The notes under the pieces were generated by a model. It was not told where the DNA came from. It ran no database searches and saw only the letters and a list, made by a program, of their open reading frames with translations. Source: Nitrosomonas sp. (lineage in GTDB: Bacteria; Pseudomonadota; Gammaproteobacteria; Burkholderiales; Nitrosomonadaceae). Taken from it: a stretch of 43,103 nt of DNA. Positions within the stretch are counted from its first letter, which is position 1. Every line of letters starts with the position of its first letter. The translations under genes and the position numbers were made by a program. The stretch is taken from contig NZ_JAIEME010000104.1 of assembly GCF_019752415.1 (NCBI RefSeq), forward strand, positions 1-43,103. The letters are read 5' to 3'. Positions 33,011 through 42,071 of the stretch are shown one piece after another.

Positions 33011-33871
33011 ATGAAACCAAATATCAATGCATTCTTTGATCCAGCAACCTGGACTGTCAGTTATATTGTTTTTGATGAACCAGGCGGCATTTGCGCCATT
33101 ATTGATCCAGTCCTGGATTACGATCCCAAATCAAGTAGAACAAGTACGCGCTCGGCTGACAAATTGGTTGCATTTATTCACGAACACCGCTTATCGGTTG
33201 AATGGATACTTGAAACGCATGCGCACGCCGATCATTTATCATCCGCAGATTATCTTAAGAATCGATTAGGCGGAAAAACTGGTATCGGCAGTAATATTCC
33301 TGTCGTGCAGGAAACTTTCAAGAAAATTCTCAATCTCAATGATGAGTTTATTCCAGATGGCCATTATTTTGATCACTTGTTTAAGGAAAACGAGCAATTT
33401 CAGGTTGGGAAATTAACGGCTAGGGCCATCTCCGTATCCGGTCACACGCCTGCTGATACGGCTTACCAATTTGATGATGCCATCTTTGTCGGTGATACGC
33501 TTTTCATGCCAGATATTGGTACTGCACGGGCAGACTTTCCAGGTGGCGATGCAAGTCAGTTATTTAAGTCCATCCAAAAATTACTGGCATTTCCGCCGGA
33601 AACAAGGTTATTTATGTGCCATGATTATCCACCTGCCAATCGCACTGCTGCGTGGCAAAGTACAGTTGCACAGCAACGTCTCCATAACATTCATGTACAC
33701 GATGGTATCAATGAAAATGAATTTTTAGCAATGCGCAGCAAACGCGATGCGGCGCTGGAAATGCCCAATTTGCTGCTACCTTCTATACAGGTAAACATCC
33801 GAGCTGGAAAATTACCACCGGTTGAAACAAACGGAATTGCATATTTCAAAATACCGGTTAACTTAATTTAA
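33011..33871 (+). CDS. Metallo-beta-lactamase-fold persulfide dioxygenase (Blh/ETHE1-like)
   Basis: A 286-residue cytoplasmic MBL-fold protein resembling Blh of Xylella and Agrobacterium and the ETHE1 group, which oxidise glutathione persulfide to sulfite. Metal ligands are in THAHADHLSSADYL (HAHADH at 70-75), SVSGHTPADTAYQF, VGDTLFMPDIGTARADFPGGDA and LFMCHDYPP. It carries no DUF442 domain of its own, unlike Blh. The ribosome site is weak. It diverges from the operon encoding the SQR that would supply its substrate, and the TauE exporter would remove its product. Confidence 0.9.
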   Translation: MKPNINAFFDPATWTVSYIVFDEPGGICAIIDPVLDYDPKSSRTSTRSADKLVAFIHEHRLSVEWILETHAHADHLSSADYLKNRLGGKTGIGSNIPVVQETFKKILNLNDEFIPDGHYFDHLFKENEQFQVGKLTARAISVSGHTPADTAYQFDDAIFVGDTLFMPDIGTARADFPGGDASQLFKSIQKLLAFPPETRLFMCHDYPPANRTAAWQSTVAQQRLHNIHVHDGINENEFLAMRSKRDAALEMPNLLLPSIQVNIRAGKLPPVETNGIAYFKIPVNLI

Positions 33872-33926
33872 TCTGCTCCAAGAAAACCAGCTTCAAAGGA
33901 AAACCAACATTTCAATATGGCTAGAC

Positions 33927-34946
33927 TCAGACCTGTACTTTGACAAAACTCCCATGCTGCTGATCAAATTTCACGGCAATAAAGCGTGTTCCAACAGAAA
34001 TCCTTCCACCTTCATTGCGTTTATGCGTTACTTCAGCCACCGCCTGAAAATTAGGCGCATCGATTTTTATAATATCATTTGGATCAAGCATCATCTCGGT
34101 AAAGAAGCGAATTCCTGTGGGTGACAAATCCTGAAATGTGCCTTGACAAGGTCTACCCGGCCAAAATAGGTAAAACACAAATGCACCCCTGATATTGATC
34201 CGCATCATTGTCCGGCGCGATGTTTCAAAATTCTCATGCTGCAAAACAAGCAATGGGCTTGCGCACTCCAGACAGCCTTCACTTTGATAGATATTTGCTT
34301 GTGGCACATACGGCGTCTTACAAAAGGAACAGTAGTGTGTAATCACTGCCCGATACGACTCTATAGCAAACTGTGGCGTACTTTTAACTTGGACTGGAAG
34401 CCCTGGTAAATTAGTATTTTGGTGGTCAGATTTCGCAGCGGCTTGGAACAAGATGCCAACTAAAATAGCATCATACTGCTTCCGCGCGTCAGGATTAGAA
34501 AGAACCCGGTAAGCTTCATCAAGTAATGCAATTTCTTGCGATGAACTCTTCCTTAGCGCTTGATAACTTGCCGTAATCGTAGTGATAGGCGCATCAGGCT
34601 GAACCTGAAGAATTCGATAATAATTACGTTGATTCAGTTGTACAGATCGTTCATGCTTCTGTTTATCTATCTCAACTTCGAAATTCGTATTCAAACCAAA
34701 TGCTCCCTGACTGAGCGTTTTAATATGATAACGCTTCAACAAATCAAGATCATAAGCAGCTCGCTTAAGCGGATCACGCAGCGTATTATAGGCAATAGCG
34801 AGTAAGCTTTCGTTCAAATCCGGACCAGCGAGATCAGGATGAATTTTAAGTTTTTGCAGCAATACGCGGTAACTCTCCTTGATCACCGTCATCGGTGCGT
34901 CCGGTTGGACATGAAGAATTCGATAGAAATTTCGCCGTTCGATCAT
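33927..34946 (-). CDS. J-domain, J-like, zinc-ribbon and PilZ multi-domain protein
   Basis: A 339-residue protein with an unusual order. Residues 4-66 form a DnaJ-type J domain with the HPD motif intact at 36-38 (KIHPDLAG). Residues 107-159 form a second, shortened J-like copy whose start repeats the first (NYYRILQVQPDAPITTI versus NFYRILHVQPDAPMTVI), but with the HPD region deleted. A CxxC pair at 206/209 and another at 225/228 can bind zinc. Residues about 240-339 look like a PilZ domain with RRTMMR (244-249) and DLSPTGIRF (from 273), the c-di-GMP binding signatures. It suggests a c-di-GMP-responsive co-chaperone. It stands alone on the minus strand. Confidence 0.8.
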   Translation of the reverse strand: MIERRNFYRILHVQPDAPMTVIKESYRVLLQKLKIHPDLAGPDLNESLLAIAYNTLRDPLKRAAYDLDLLKRYHIKTLSQGAFGLNTNFEVEIDKQKHERSVQLNQRNYYRILQVQPDAPITTITASYQALRKSSSQEIALLDEAYRVLSNPDARKQYDAILVGILFQAAAKSDHQNTNLPGLPVQVKSTPQFAIESYRAVITHYCSFCKTPYVPQANIYQSEGCLECASPLLVLQHENFETSRRTMMRINIRGAFVFYLFWPGRPCQGTFQDLSPTGIRFFTEMMLDPNDIIKIDAPNFQAVAEVTHKRNEGGRISVGTRFIAVKFDQQHGSFVKVQV

Positions 34947-35251
34947 CCGTATTGTGAGTTCAAAGCCGTTAGTTTATCAATGTAGGATACAGCATCCTTT
35001 CCTCATGTGTCTCAATAGCTTGCAATAGGAAAAAGTATGTTTAGTATACACATATCAATCAGCACCACCAATATAGCCTGATGGAATTCCACCCATGCTT
35101 AACAAGCTAATTAAGAATCTCATTATGCTGCAACTATGAGGACAACTTAGTGTATGCATATCTTATTTTAACAATCTGTTATTTAAATCTTGCGTGCTAT
35201 TAAAATAATAGCTATAATGAGAATCATTCTCATTACCATTTATGACCTAAG
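34947..35251. other. 305-base intergenic region between the PilZ gene and hemP
   Basis: Apart from the hemP promoter and Fur box at its right end, I see no gene, RNA or strong repeat in this AT-rich stretch. It must also hold the promoter of the divergent J/PilZ gene, which I could not locate. Confidence 0.5.
35190..35234 (+). promoter_or_regulatory. hemP promoter overlapped by a perfect Fur box
   Basis: TTGCGT (35190-35195), a 17-base spacer and TATAAT (35213-35218) form the promoter. The palindrome AATGAGAATCATTCTCATT (35216-35234) overlaps the -10 and start site and is an exact inverted repeat around one central base, close to the Fur consensus GATAATGATAATCATTATC. Iron-loaded Fur would block transcription. 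Confidence 0.9.
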
Positions 35252-35437
35252 ATGGATATTTTAAAATTACCCCAAACTAAAATAAAAAATTTACTTCAAC
35301 CTGGGCTACCAGATTTAAGTACATTGATTGACAGCGATGCCTTATTCAGGAATGGCGATATCGTATTTATTCTGCATAAAGGCGAACAATACTCACTACG
35401 CCGTACACGGAATGGCAAATTAATTCTGAACAAATAG
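35252..35437 (+). CDS. hemP: Hemin uptake protein HemP
   Basis: A 61-residue protein whose C-terminal half (IDSDALFRNGDIVFILHKGE, then QYSLRRTRNGKLILNK) matches the HemP/HmuP family pattern S-x-x-L-x-x-G-x-x-x-x-I-x-H-x-G-x-x-Y-x-L-R-x-T-x-x-G-K-L-I-L-x-K. HemP helps expression of haem-uptake receptors in iron-starved Gram-negative bacteria. A strong Fur box covers its promoter. No haem receptor gene lies beside it; the next genes concern iron storage. Confidence 0.92.
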   Translation: MDILKLPQTKIKNLLQPGLPDLSTLIDSDALFRNGDIVFILHKGEQYSLRRTRNGKLILNK

Positions 35438-35456
35438 TAGATAAAAGACACATATC

Positions 35457-35644
35457 ATGTATATTTATGCTTGCAAGTTGTCACCGGTATCGCTACGCGT
35501 GAACCCATCATGAACTGTGTAGTTAAGCAGATGTATGATTTGGATTTATGCTGGGTATTTAGTGGAAAAATGTTAGGGCCATCATGCAAAGGTGGCGCCA
35601 AGCAAGCAAAGCGTAAAATACCAGGGCGATATCTTTTCTTCTGA
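35457..35644 (+). pseudogene. bfd: Decayed bacterioferritin-associated ferredoxin gene (bfd)
   Basis: The gap between hemP and bfr holds a broken frame of Bfd size (about 62 codons). It starts ATG at 35457 with MYIYACK, resembling the Bfd start MYVCxC; after a frameshift near 35475 it reads VVTGIATREPIMNCVVKQMY, then DLDL and SGKMLGPSCKGGAKQAKRKI. The last part mirrors the Bfd end G-x-x-C-G-K-C-x-x-x-A-K. Two of the four [2Fe-2S] ligands are lost (Cys4 is Tyr; the last Cys is Gly), so even in frame it could not hold the usual cluster. Position directly before bfr is the normal place of bfd. Confidence 0.6.
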
Positions 35645-35684
35645 ATCCAACACATAAACAAGCTATTTGTCTTAGGAGCTAAAA

Positions 35685-36149
35685 ATGAAAGGTAACGTAG
35701 ATATTATTCGCTGGCTGAATCAGCAGCTACAGCATGAACTGACTGCCATTAGTCAATACTTTCTTCACGCTCGCATGTACAAGAACTGGGGGTTTAACAG
35801 TCTTGGGAAACACGAATTCGAAGAGTCTTGTGAAGAAATGAAACATGCTGATGTACTGATTGAACGGATTCTTTTATTGGAAGGCCTGCCAAATTTACAA
35901 GATCTCGGCAAATTAATGATTGGTGAAACCGCTGAAGAATGTATCGCATGCGATCTTAAACTTGAATATATCTCACGGGAGACCTTGCTTGCAGCAATAG
36001 CTGCTTGTGAAGCAGCACAAGATTATGTCTCACGGGAAATTTTTGAACGTATTTTAGAAGATACTGAAGAACATATTGACTGGTTAGAAACCCAGCTGGC
36101 CGTCATGCAAAAAATTGGTATCCATAACTGGCTACAAAGCCAAATATAG
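35685..36149 (+). CDS. bfr: Bacterioferritin, altered ferroxidase centre
   Basis: A 154-residue four-helix ferritin that stores iron as a 24-mer. It aligns with E. coli Bfr without gaps from residue 1 to 130. Haem ligand Met52 is present (EEMKHAD). Ferroxidase ligands Glu18, Glu51, His54, Glu94 and His130 are present, but position 127 is Thr (LEDTEEHIDWLE) where E. coli has Glu. The protein may be the haem-binding, oxidase-poor partner in a two-subunit bacterioferritin, as known for some Proteobacteria; the partner is not in the window. AGGAG seven to eight bases upstream supports the start. The likely reductase partner gene bfd just upstream is decayed. Confidence 0.93.
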   Translation: MKGNVDIIRWLNQQLQHELTAISQYFLHARMYKNWGFNSLGKHEFEESCEEMKHADVLIERILLLEGLPNLQDLGKLMIGETAEECIACDLKLEYISRETLLAAIAACEAAQDYVSREIFERILEDTEEHIDWLETQLAVMQKIGIHNWLQSQI

Positions 36150-36158
36150 CTTTCCCTT

Positions 36159-36191
36159 GCCGCTGGAGTTCTCTCCTCCTTCTCCAGCGGC
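36159..36191 (+). terminator. Stable hairpin downstream of bfr
   Basis: GCCGCTGGAG (36159-36168) and CTCCAGCGGC (36182-36191) form a perfect 10-base GC-rich stem ten bases after the bfr stop. No T run follows, so it may act as a mRNA-stabilising end or weak terminator before the DUF2325 gene. Confidence 0.55.
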
Positions 36192-36271
36192 ACACTCAGC
36201 CAGCCAGCCTGTCCTATCAGGTCAGCCAGCCAATTTTTTATTCGCTGATGATTTGTATAGGAGATTCGATT

Positions 36272-36946
36272 ATGAACTTTCTAAAGAAACTGGCTTTAGC
36301 TACCTCATCAGGTACTACTTCTCACTATCCTTCCCCTGATCCTACATACAGGGACGACTTCTCAACGCGCTGTTTGCACAATTTACTTTGGCTGATCTTC
36401 AGCCTAGGTAAATACCTGTTAATCTGTGAAATTATCAGTTTATTTAAGTTGGCATTCAATTGCCTTGTTCAGAAGATAACCAAGGCTACTCCGTCTTCGC
36501 GTAAAAGCTTTTCTGTTATCGACTGGGCACCCTTGGTCAAAACCCCACTCCTGGTTAAATCGGGCAACACTAATACTAACAGTACCAATCAAAATAATGC
36601 GAGTAGTAACAGAAAGCATTTAGCTGGAAGATCTGTGCTATGTGTAGGTGGACGCATCAAACTTTATCCGGAATACAGACGTCTAATAGAAAACTCCTGT
36701 GGCAGCTTCATTGCATTTCATGGAGATACCAATGATCGCCTAGATAATTTACCCAAACTCCTGGAAGACACTGACTTGATAATTTGCCCGGTTGATTGTG
36801 TTAACCATAATGCTTTCTTTATTGTTAAACATTACTGCCTGCATTCCGGCAAACCTTGCGTATTGCTGGATCGTTCAGAAGTAGATACTTTCGACACCGG
36901 AATCCATATATTAGCCACTATCGCTACAAAAGAAACCTTCGACTAA
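36272..36946 (+). CDS. DUF2325 domain protein with N-terminal membrane segment
   Basis: A 224-residue protein. The start at ATG 36272 has AGGAG eight bases upstream; an ATG at 36248 lacks one. A hydrophobic helix at about 30-60 (LHNLLWLIFSLGKYLLICEIISLF) is followed by an Asn/Ser/Thr-rich linker (NTNTNSTNQNNASSN). The C-terminal DUF2325 domain begins SVLCVGGRIKLYPEYRRLIE and contains DTDLIICPVDCVNHNAFFIVK and KPCVLLDRSEVDTF. DUF2325 resembles a nucleotide-like Rossmann half and has no assigned reaction. The gene follows bfr; a link with iron metabolism or redox is inferred from position only. Confidence 0.78.
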   Translation: MNFLKKLALATSSGTTSHYPSPDPTYRDDFSTRCLHNLLWLIFSLGKYLLICEIISLFKLAFNCLVQKITKATPSSRKSFSVIDWAPLVKTPLLVKSGNTNTNSTNQNNASSNRKHLAGRSVLCVGGRIKLYPEYRRLIENSCGSFIAFHGDTNDRLDNLPKLLEDTDLIICPVDCVNHNAFFIVKHYCLHSGKPCVLLDRSEVDTFDTGIHILATIATKETFD

Positions 36947-37129
36947 GAACCAGAGGCTCAATAAATCCTTACTTTCTCAAAGAGATTCTATAAGCGATTA
37001 GGAAATTTAGGATAAATAACCATAACAGAATATTCTAAAGTTTATTTTTTTTAGGTCGTAGAAACAGCTTCATTGCTGCAAATCTATTAATTAACCTTTG
37101 ATTAAATAAAATTTACCTGGAATAGAGTT

Positions 37130-37336
37130 ATGAAAATTCTTGTTCACTTCAAGTCTGGATTTAAGCAAACATTTATTGTTCCAAAATGTATGCTAGCACT
37201 TGAGTTCAGAAACATAGCCAGAGAGATTGGCGGCAATATAGAAAGTATTGAGTTTTCATCACCCTCTCGTCGTCAATCAGATATCCCCACGGTAGAACCC
37301 CGGACGGGAGTACTTCGGTTACCTGACAAACGTTAA
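37130..37336 (+). CDS. Small hypothetical protein
   Basis: A 68-residue basic protein, MKILVHFKSGFKQTFIVPKC at the start and a Ser/Arg-rich tail (SSPSRRQSDIPTVEPRTG). I do not recognise a family. A GGAATAGAG sequence just upstream of the ATG may act as a ribosome site. It stands 183 bases after the DUF2325 gene, in a stretch with no other frame, and its stop is 13 bases from the end of ssb, which converges on it. The strand pattern LVHFKSGFKQTFIV suggests a small beta-rich fold. Its reality is uncertain. Confidence 0.45.
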   Translation: MKILVHFKSGFKQTFIVPKCMLALEFRNIAREIGGNIESIEFSSPSRRQSDIPTVEPRTGVLRLPDKR

Positions 37337-37349
37337 TTCAGTTATTCGA

Positions 37350-37799
37350 CTAAAACGGGATATCATCATCCATATCATCAAATCCACCAGCACTCTTACC
37401 TGAAGAAGACCGGTTCGGAGCAGAATTGTCTTCTTCATGATCAGGTGACTCAAAACTACCACTTGCTGATCGATTGCCCAACATTTTCATGTCGTTTGCA
37501 ATAATATCCGTCGTATAACGTTCTACACCATTTTTATCAGTCCATTTCCGGGTTTCCAACCTGCCCTCAATATAAACAGGCCGGCCTTTCTTTAAGTATT
37601 CGCCAGCAATTTCTGCGAGCTTGCGGTAAAAGGTTACGCGATGCCATTCAGTTTTTTCCTGTTTCTCACCATTCTTGTCTTTCCAGGTATCCGTCGTTGC
37701 CAATGTAATATTCGTTACCGCATCTCCATTTGACATGTAACGAGTTTCCGGGTCTTTGCCCAGGTTACCAATGAGTATAACTTTATTGACTGATGCCAT
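37350..37799 (-). CDS. ssb: Single-stranded DNA-binding protein
   Basis: A 149-residue SSB. The N-terminal OB fold is complete ([60 protein letters not shown]), followed by a short Ser/Gly-rich linker and the acidic tip DDMDDDIPF that recruits repair and replication proteins. Its ATG directly follows the stop of the MFS gene (TAAATG), and its ribosome site GGAGAGGAG lies inside the end of that gene. It is therefore co-transcribed with, and coupled to, the transporter. In E. coli ssb is divergent from uvrA; here the MFS gene lies between. Confidence 0.96.
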   Translation of the reverse strand: MASVNKVILIGNLGKDPETRYMSNGDAVTNITLATTDTWKDKNGEKQEKTEWHRVTFYRKLAEIAGEYLKKGRPVYIEGRLETRKWTDKNGVERYTTDIIANDMKMLGNRSASGSFESPDHEEDNSAPNRSSSGKSAGGFDDMDDDIPF

Positions 37800-39185
37800 T
37801 TATGTCTCCTCTCCTAGCAATTTAATCACTTTTTCTTCATCAAAACCTTTCATGTCAACTTTCAGATAGGCTACTCTCTCATTAGCCAATACCAAAGCTT
37901 CATACACACCCGGTATTGCTGCAAGCTCACGTGACAATTCTTTTGATTTATTTAAATCCATTTCTTGCACATGATACATCTTGGAACGCACGGCTGCCGG
38001 AGCTTTCATCGTTACAGCAAGTATTAACCATACGATGAGTAACAGTCCACAAAAGGAATATAACGCAGAGCTTCCATAATTTCCAAATAGGTAGCCGCCT
38101 ACTGCTGCACCTACAAAAGCACCCAAAAACTGAGTACTACTGTAGATCCCTATTGCGGTTCCCTTTGCACCAACCGGTGCAATCTTTGAGATCAAAGATG
38201 GCAAGCTAGCTTCCAGTAAATTGAATGCTGTGAAGAAAACCAATAACGCAATCGCTGTACCCCAGATAGAATCAAAGGTAGTTGCCAGAAGCACTTGTCC
38301 AATCAGCAATAAAGCAATCGCTGCAATAAATACAAATTTTAGCTGAGCTTTTTTCTCAGCATAGATAATCGCCGGGATGATAAATACAATAGACAAAAGT
38401 AAAACGGGCAAATAAATCTGCCAATGATTATCCGCCGCCATTCCCGCTTTACGTAATGTAAGTGGCACAACCAGCCATAGCGCCATCAATGTGGCATGGA
38501 GAGCAAAAATACCATAATTTAAGCGCAACAACTGTGTATCACGCAATACACTGCCAAAACTTGCAGCCGATGCTTCCGTATCAGAATGAAAACGACTGAT
38601 TTGCGGATCAGGAATTATTTTCTTCACCACAATCATTGCCAGAAGCGCTAATACACCGGTCATGGCAAAAATTCCTGGAACGCCAATCCACTGGTTCAGA
38701 ACAGGAGCAACAATTAAAGAAATAGCAAAAACGGTACCAATGGTCATACCGATTGTAGCCATTGCTTTGGTACGATGCTCTTCGCGCGTAAGATCCGCAG
38801 CAAGGGCCATCACTGCAGCCGAGATTGCACCAGCGCCTTGAATAATGCGGCCAAATATCACCCAGTAAATATCTATTGCAAGAGCAGCAACCAGACTGCC
38901 AACCGCAAATAAAATCAGACCCAAATAAATAACAGGTTTACGTCCAATACGATCAGACAACCAGCCGAAAGGAATCTGCAAAATGGCTTGTGTTAAGCCA
39001 TATGCCCCTAGGGCGATACCAATCAGTGTGTAGTTATTCCCGCCAGGCAAATCCTCAGCATAAAAAGCAAATACCGGCAGAATGATAAATAATCCAAACA
39101 TCCGCAAGCCATAAACACCGGCCAAACCGATGGTCGCGCGCAGTTCTGCTGGGGACATTTTTTCAGATGAAGACGAAGCAGACAT
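37800..39185 (-). CDS. Major facilitator superfamily transporter with C-terminal soluble domain
   Basis: A 461-residue inner-membrane transporter with about twelve hydrophobic helices. The MFS signature [16 protein letters not shown] lies between TM2 and TM3, and [31 protein letters not shown] is the drug-exporter-type helix 4 region. The last 60 residues form a small soluble tail ([20 protein letters not shown], then [13 protein letters not shown]), an HMA-like beta-alpha-beta pattern without the CxxC, which is common in this subgroup of YajR-like exporters. Substrate unknown. It precedes ssb in a two-gene operon, an order seen in several Betaproteobacteria. Confidence 0.9.
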   Translation of the reverse strand: MSASSSSEKMSPAELRATIGLAGVYGLRMFGLFIILPVFAFYAEDLPGGNNYTLIGIALGAYGLTQAILQIPFGWLSDRIGRKPVIYLGLILFAVGSLVAALAIDIYWVIFGRIIQGAGAISAAVMALAADLTREEHRTKAMATIGMTIGTVFAISLIVAPVLNQWIGVPGIFAMTGVLALLAMIVVKKIIPDPQISRFHSDTEASAASFGSVLRDTQLLRLNYGIFALHATLMALWLVVPLTLRKAGMAADNHWQIYLPVLLLSIVFIIPAIIYAEKKAQLKFVFIAAIALLLIGQVLLATTFDSIWGTAIALLVFFTAFNLLEASLPSLISKIAPVGAKGTAIGIYSSTQFLGAFVGAAVGGYLFGNYGSSALYSFCGLLLIVWLILAVTMKAPAAVRSKMYHVQEMDLNKSKELSRELAAIPGVYEALVLANERVAYLKVDMKGFDEEKVIKLLGEET

Positions 39186-39251
39186 GAATCAGGTTGTGAT
39201 ATTTCCAAAAAGTTGGGTATATTAGCAGGTTGACTCATACATAGATAGCTA

Positions 39252-42071
39252 ATGGAATCCATAAAAATACGTGGTGCACGCACCCATAATCTGAAAAACA
39301 TCAGTCTAAATCTGCCACGTAACAAGCTCGTCGTCATTACTGGACTGTCAGGATCAGGCAAATCTTCACTCGCGTTCGATACGCTCTATGCGGAGGGCCA
39401 ACGCCGCTATGTGGAATCACTTTCAGCCTATGCAAGACAGTTCCTTCAACTCATGGAGAAACCGGATGTAGACTTGATCGAGGGTCTTTCCCCGGCTATC
39501 GCTATCGAACAAAAAGCAACCTCGCATAATCCCCGCTCGACAGTAGGAACAGTCACTGAAATCCATGATTATTTGCGCTTGCTGTTTGCCCGCGTGGGCG
39601 ATCCGCATTGCCCCGAACACAACATTATCTTGACAGCACAAAGCGTCTCGCAAATGGTCGATCATGTATTGCAACTCCCGCTTGATACGCGTTTAATGAT
39701 CCTTTCGCCACTAATTGTCGAACGTAAAGGTGAACAAGCCGATTTGTTTGATGAACTTCGTGCGCAGGGTTTTATTCGCTTACGGATTGACGGAGAAGTG
39801 TATGAAATTGATGCTTTACCCAAGTTGCAAAAAACCAAAAAGCATACGATTGAAGTTGTTGTTGATCGCTTAAAAGTTTCTCCGGATGCCAAACAGCGGC
39901 TTGCTGAATCATTTGAGGTGGCATTGCGCCATTCCGAAGGCCGCGCTTTAGCGGTTGAAATGGATACGGGTTATGAACATCTTTTTTCTGCTAAATTTAG
40001 CTGTCCTGTGTGCAGTTATTCCCTGTCTGAACTAGAACCCAGATTATTTTCATTCAATAATCCATTGGGTGCCTGTAATAAGTGTGATGGTCTGGGTCAA
40101 ATCACTTTCTTTGATCCCGCACGCGTAGTAGCCTTCCCGCATCTCTCACTGGCTTCAGGTGCGGTAAAAAATTGGGATCGGCGCAATCAATTTTACTTTC
40201 AGCTGCTAACAGCGCTCTCAAAACATTATGAATTTGATCTGGAAATCCCGTTCGAGAATCTGGATGAGCCTATTCGCAACATCATTCTGTATGGCTCAGG
40301 CAAAGAAAAAATACATTTTTCCTATTTAACGGAAGGTGGCCGTAAGCAGCAAGAAACGCATGCTTTTGAAGGCATTATTCCCAATCTGACACGTCGCTAT
40401 AAGGAAACGGAATCACAAACGGTTCGCGAGGAGCTAGCAAAATATCTCAATGCGCAAATTTGCCCGGAATGCCACGGCACACGTTTATGCCAAGCTGCCC
40501 GTCATGTGCATGTTGCTGGACAAGCAATTTACGAAATCAGCGCTTTTCCGTTGAAAAAGGCCAAACTGTTTTTTGACCAAATTGAATTAACGGGTCACAA
40601 ACACGCCATTGCCGAGCGCATCATCAAGGAAATTTCCAGCCGTGTGCAATTTCTCAATAATGTGGGATTGGATTACCTGTCCTTGGATCGCTCGGCTGAT
40701 ACGCTGTCAGGTGGTGAATCCCAACGCATACGGCTCGCCAGTCAAATTGGCTCCGGCCTGACTGGCGTCATGTACGTTTTGGATGAACCTTCCATCGGAT
40801 TGCATCAACGTGATAATGGGCGCCTACTGGATACGCTTAAAAATCTGCGTGATCTCGGCAATAGCGTCATTGTGGTTGAGCACGATCAAGATGCCATACA
40901 AATTGCGGATTATGTGGTCGACATGGGGCCTGGTGCTGGAGAGCATGGTGGCTTCGTTGTCGCTCAGGGCAGTCCGCAAGCTATCCAGGAAAACAGTGAT
41001 TCTCTGACTGGCAAATACTTATCTGGCAAATTATCAATCTCAATACCGGAGAAACGCCACGAACCCGATCAAGATCGAATGCTCCGAATTGATGGCGCAT
41101 CCGGTAATAATCTCAAAAATGTCACACTTAACCTGCCAGTAGGATTATTTGTCTGCGTCACAGGCGTTTCGGGATCCGGAAAGTCTACGCTTATTAATGA
41201 AACACTACATCGTGCGGTAGCCCGTCACCTTTACGCCAGTAATGCCGAACCAGCGCCTTATCAGCAAATTGACGGCCTAGCTTTTTTCGATAAGGTGATC
41301 AATATGGATCAAAGCCCCATCGGGCGTACGCCGCGCTCCAATCCGGCAACTTACACCGGATTGTTTACCCCCATCCGGGAATTGTTTGCCGGTGTGCCAC
41401 AGGCGCGAGAACGCGGTTATGCCCCCGGCCGTTTTTCTTTCAATGTCAAAGGCGGGCGATGCGAAGCTTGTCAAGGCGATGGCGTAATCAAAGTGGAAAT
41501 GCATTTCCTGCCGGATATTTATGTTACCTGTGACGTATGCCATGGCCGGCGATATAACCGGGAAACGCTGGAAATTCAGTATAAGGGTAAAAATATCAAT
41601 GAAATTCTGCAAATGACTGTGGAGAAAGCAGCTGAATTTTTTACCCCAGTACCCGTAGTCGCGCGAAAATTACAAACACTATTGGAAGTTGGTCTCGGCT
41701 ACATCACCTTGGGACAATCTGCCACGACACTCTCCGGTGGTGAAGCACAACGGGTAAAACTATCACTGGAACTGTCCAAACGCGATACGGGACGCACCCT
41801 GTATATTCTCGATGAACCCACAACCGGCCTGCATTTCCAGGATATTGATCTGCTCTTGAAAGTTTTACACAGATTGCGTGATCATGGTAATACCGTGGTG
41901 GTGATTGAGCATAATCTGGATGTCATCAAAACGGCCGACTGGATTATTGATTTGGGACCGGAAGGTGGCGAAGGCGGCGGATGCATCATTGCAGAAGGCA
42001 CACCCGAAGCAATCGCGGTGAATAAAAACAGTTTCACAGGCCATTACTTGCAATCTATGTTGACAAAATGA
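39252..42071 (+). CDS. uvrA: UvrABC excinuclease subunit A
   Basis: UvrA is the damage-sensing ATPase of nucleotide excision repair. The 939-residue protein has two ABC modules: Walker [21 protein letters not shown] and [16 protein letters not shown], with signatures [16 protein letters not shown] and [15 protein letters not shown] and Walker B motifs [13 protein letters not shown] and [13 protein letters not shown]. Zinc pairs CPVC/CNKC, CPEC and CEAC/CDVC lie at the expected places. I find no LexA-type box in the 66-base gap shared with the MFS gene. The stop overlaps the start of the glycerate kinase gene by four bases. Confidence 0.98.
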   Translation: MESIKIRGARTHNLKNISLNLPRNKLVVITGLSGSGKSSLAFDTLYAEGQRRYVESLSAYARQFLQLMEKPDVDLIEGLSPAIAIEQKATSHNPRSTVGTVTEIHDYLRLLFARVGDPHCPEHNIILTAQSVSQMVDHVLQLPLDTRLMILSPLIVERKGEQADLFDELRAQGFIRLRIDGEVYEIDALPKLQKTKKHTIEVVVDRLKVSPDAKQRLAESFEVALRHSEGRALAVEMDTGYEHLFSAKFSCPVCSYSLSELEPRLFSFNNPLGACNKCDGLGQITFFDPARVVAFPHLSLASGAVKNWDRRNQFYFQLLTALSKHYEFDLEIPFENLDEPIRNIILYGSGKEKIHFSYLTEGGRKQQETHAFEGIIPNLTRRYKETESQTVREELAKYLNAQICPECHGTRLCQAARHVHVAGQAIYEISAFPLKKAKLFFDQIELTGHKHAIAERIIKEISSRVQFLNNVGLDYLSLDRSADTLSGGESQRIRLASQIGSGLTGVMYVLDEPSIGLHQRDNGRLLDTLKNLRDLGNSVIVVEHDQDAIQIADYVVDMGPGAGEHGGFVVAQGSPQAIQENSDSLTGKYLSGKLSISIPEKRHEPDQDRMLRIDGASGNNLKNVTLNLPVGLFVCVTGVSGSGKSTLINETLHRAVARHLYASNAEPAPYQQIDGLAFFDKVINMDQSPIGRTPRSNPATYTGLFTPIRELFAGVPQARERGYAPGRFSFNVKGGRCEACQGDGVIKVEMHFLPDIYVTCDVCHGRRYNRETLEIQYKGKNINEILQMTVEKAAEFFTPVPVVARKLQTLLEVGLGYITLGQSATTLSGGEAQRVKLSLELSKRDTGRTLYILDEPTTGLHFQDIDLLLKVLHRLRDHGNTVVVIEHNLDVIKTADWIIDLGPEGGEGGGCIIAEGTPEAIAVNKNSFTGHYLQSMLTK

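Noticed and set aside
35455..35661. Minus-strand 68-codon frame between hemP and bfr
   Set aside because: It is antisense to the bfd remnant, lacks a ribosome site and shows no family features.
39186..39251. LexA/SOS box in the uvrA upstream gap
   Set aside because: No CTG-N10-CAG palindrome could be found in the 66 bases.
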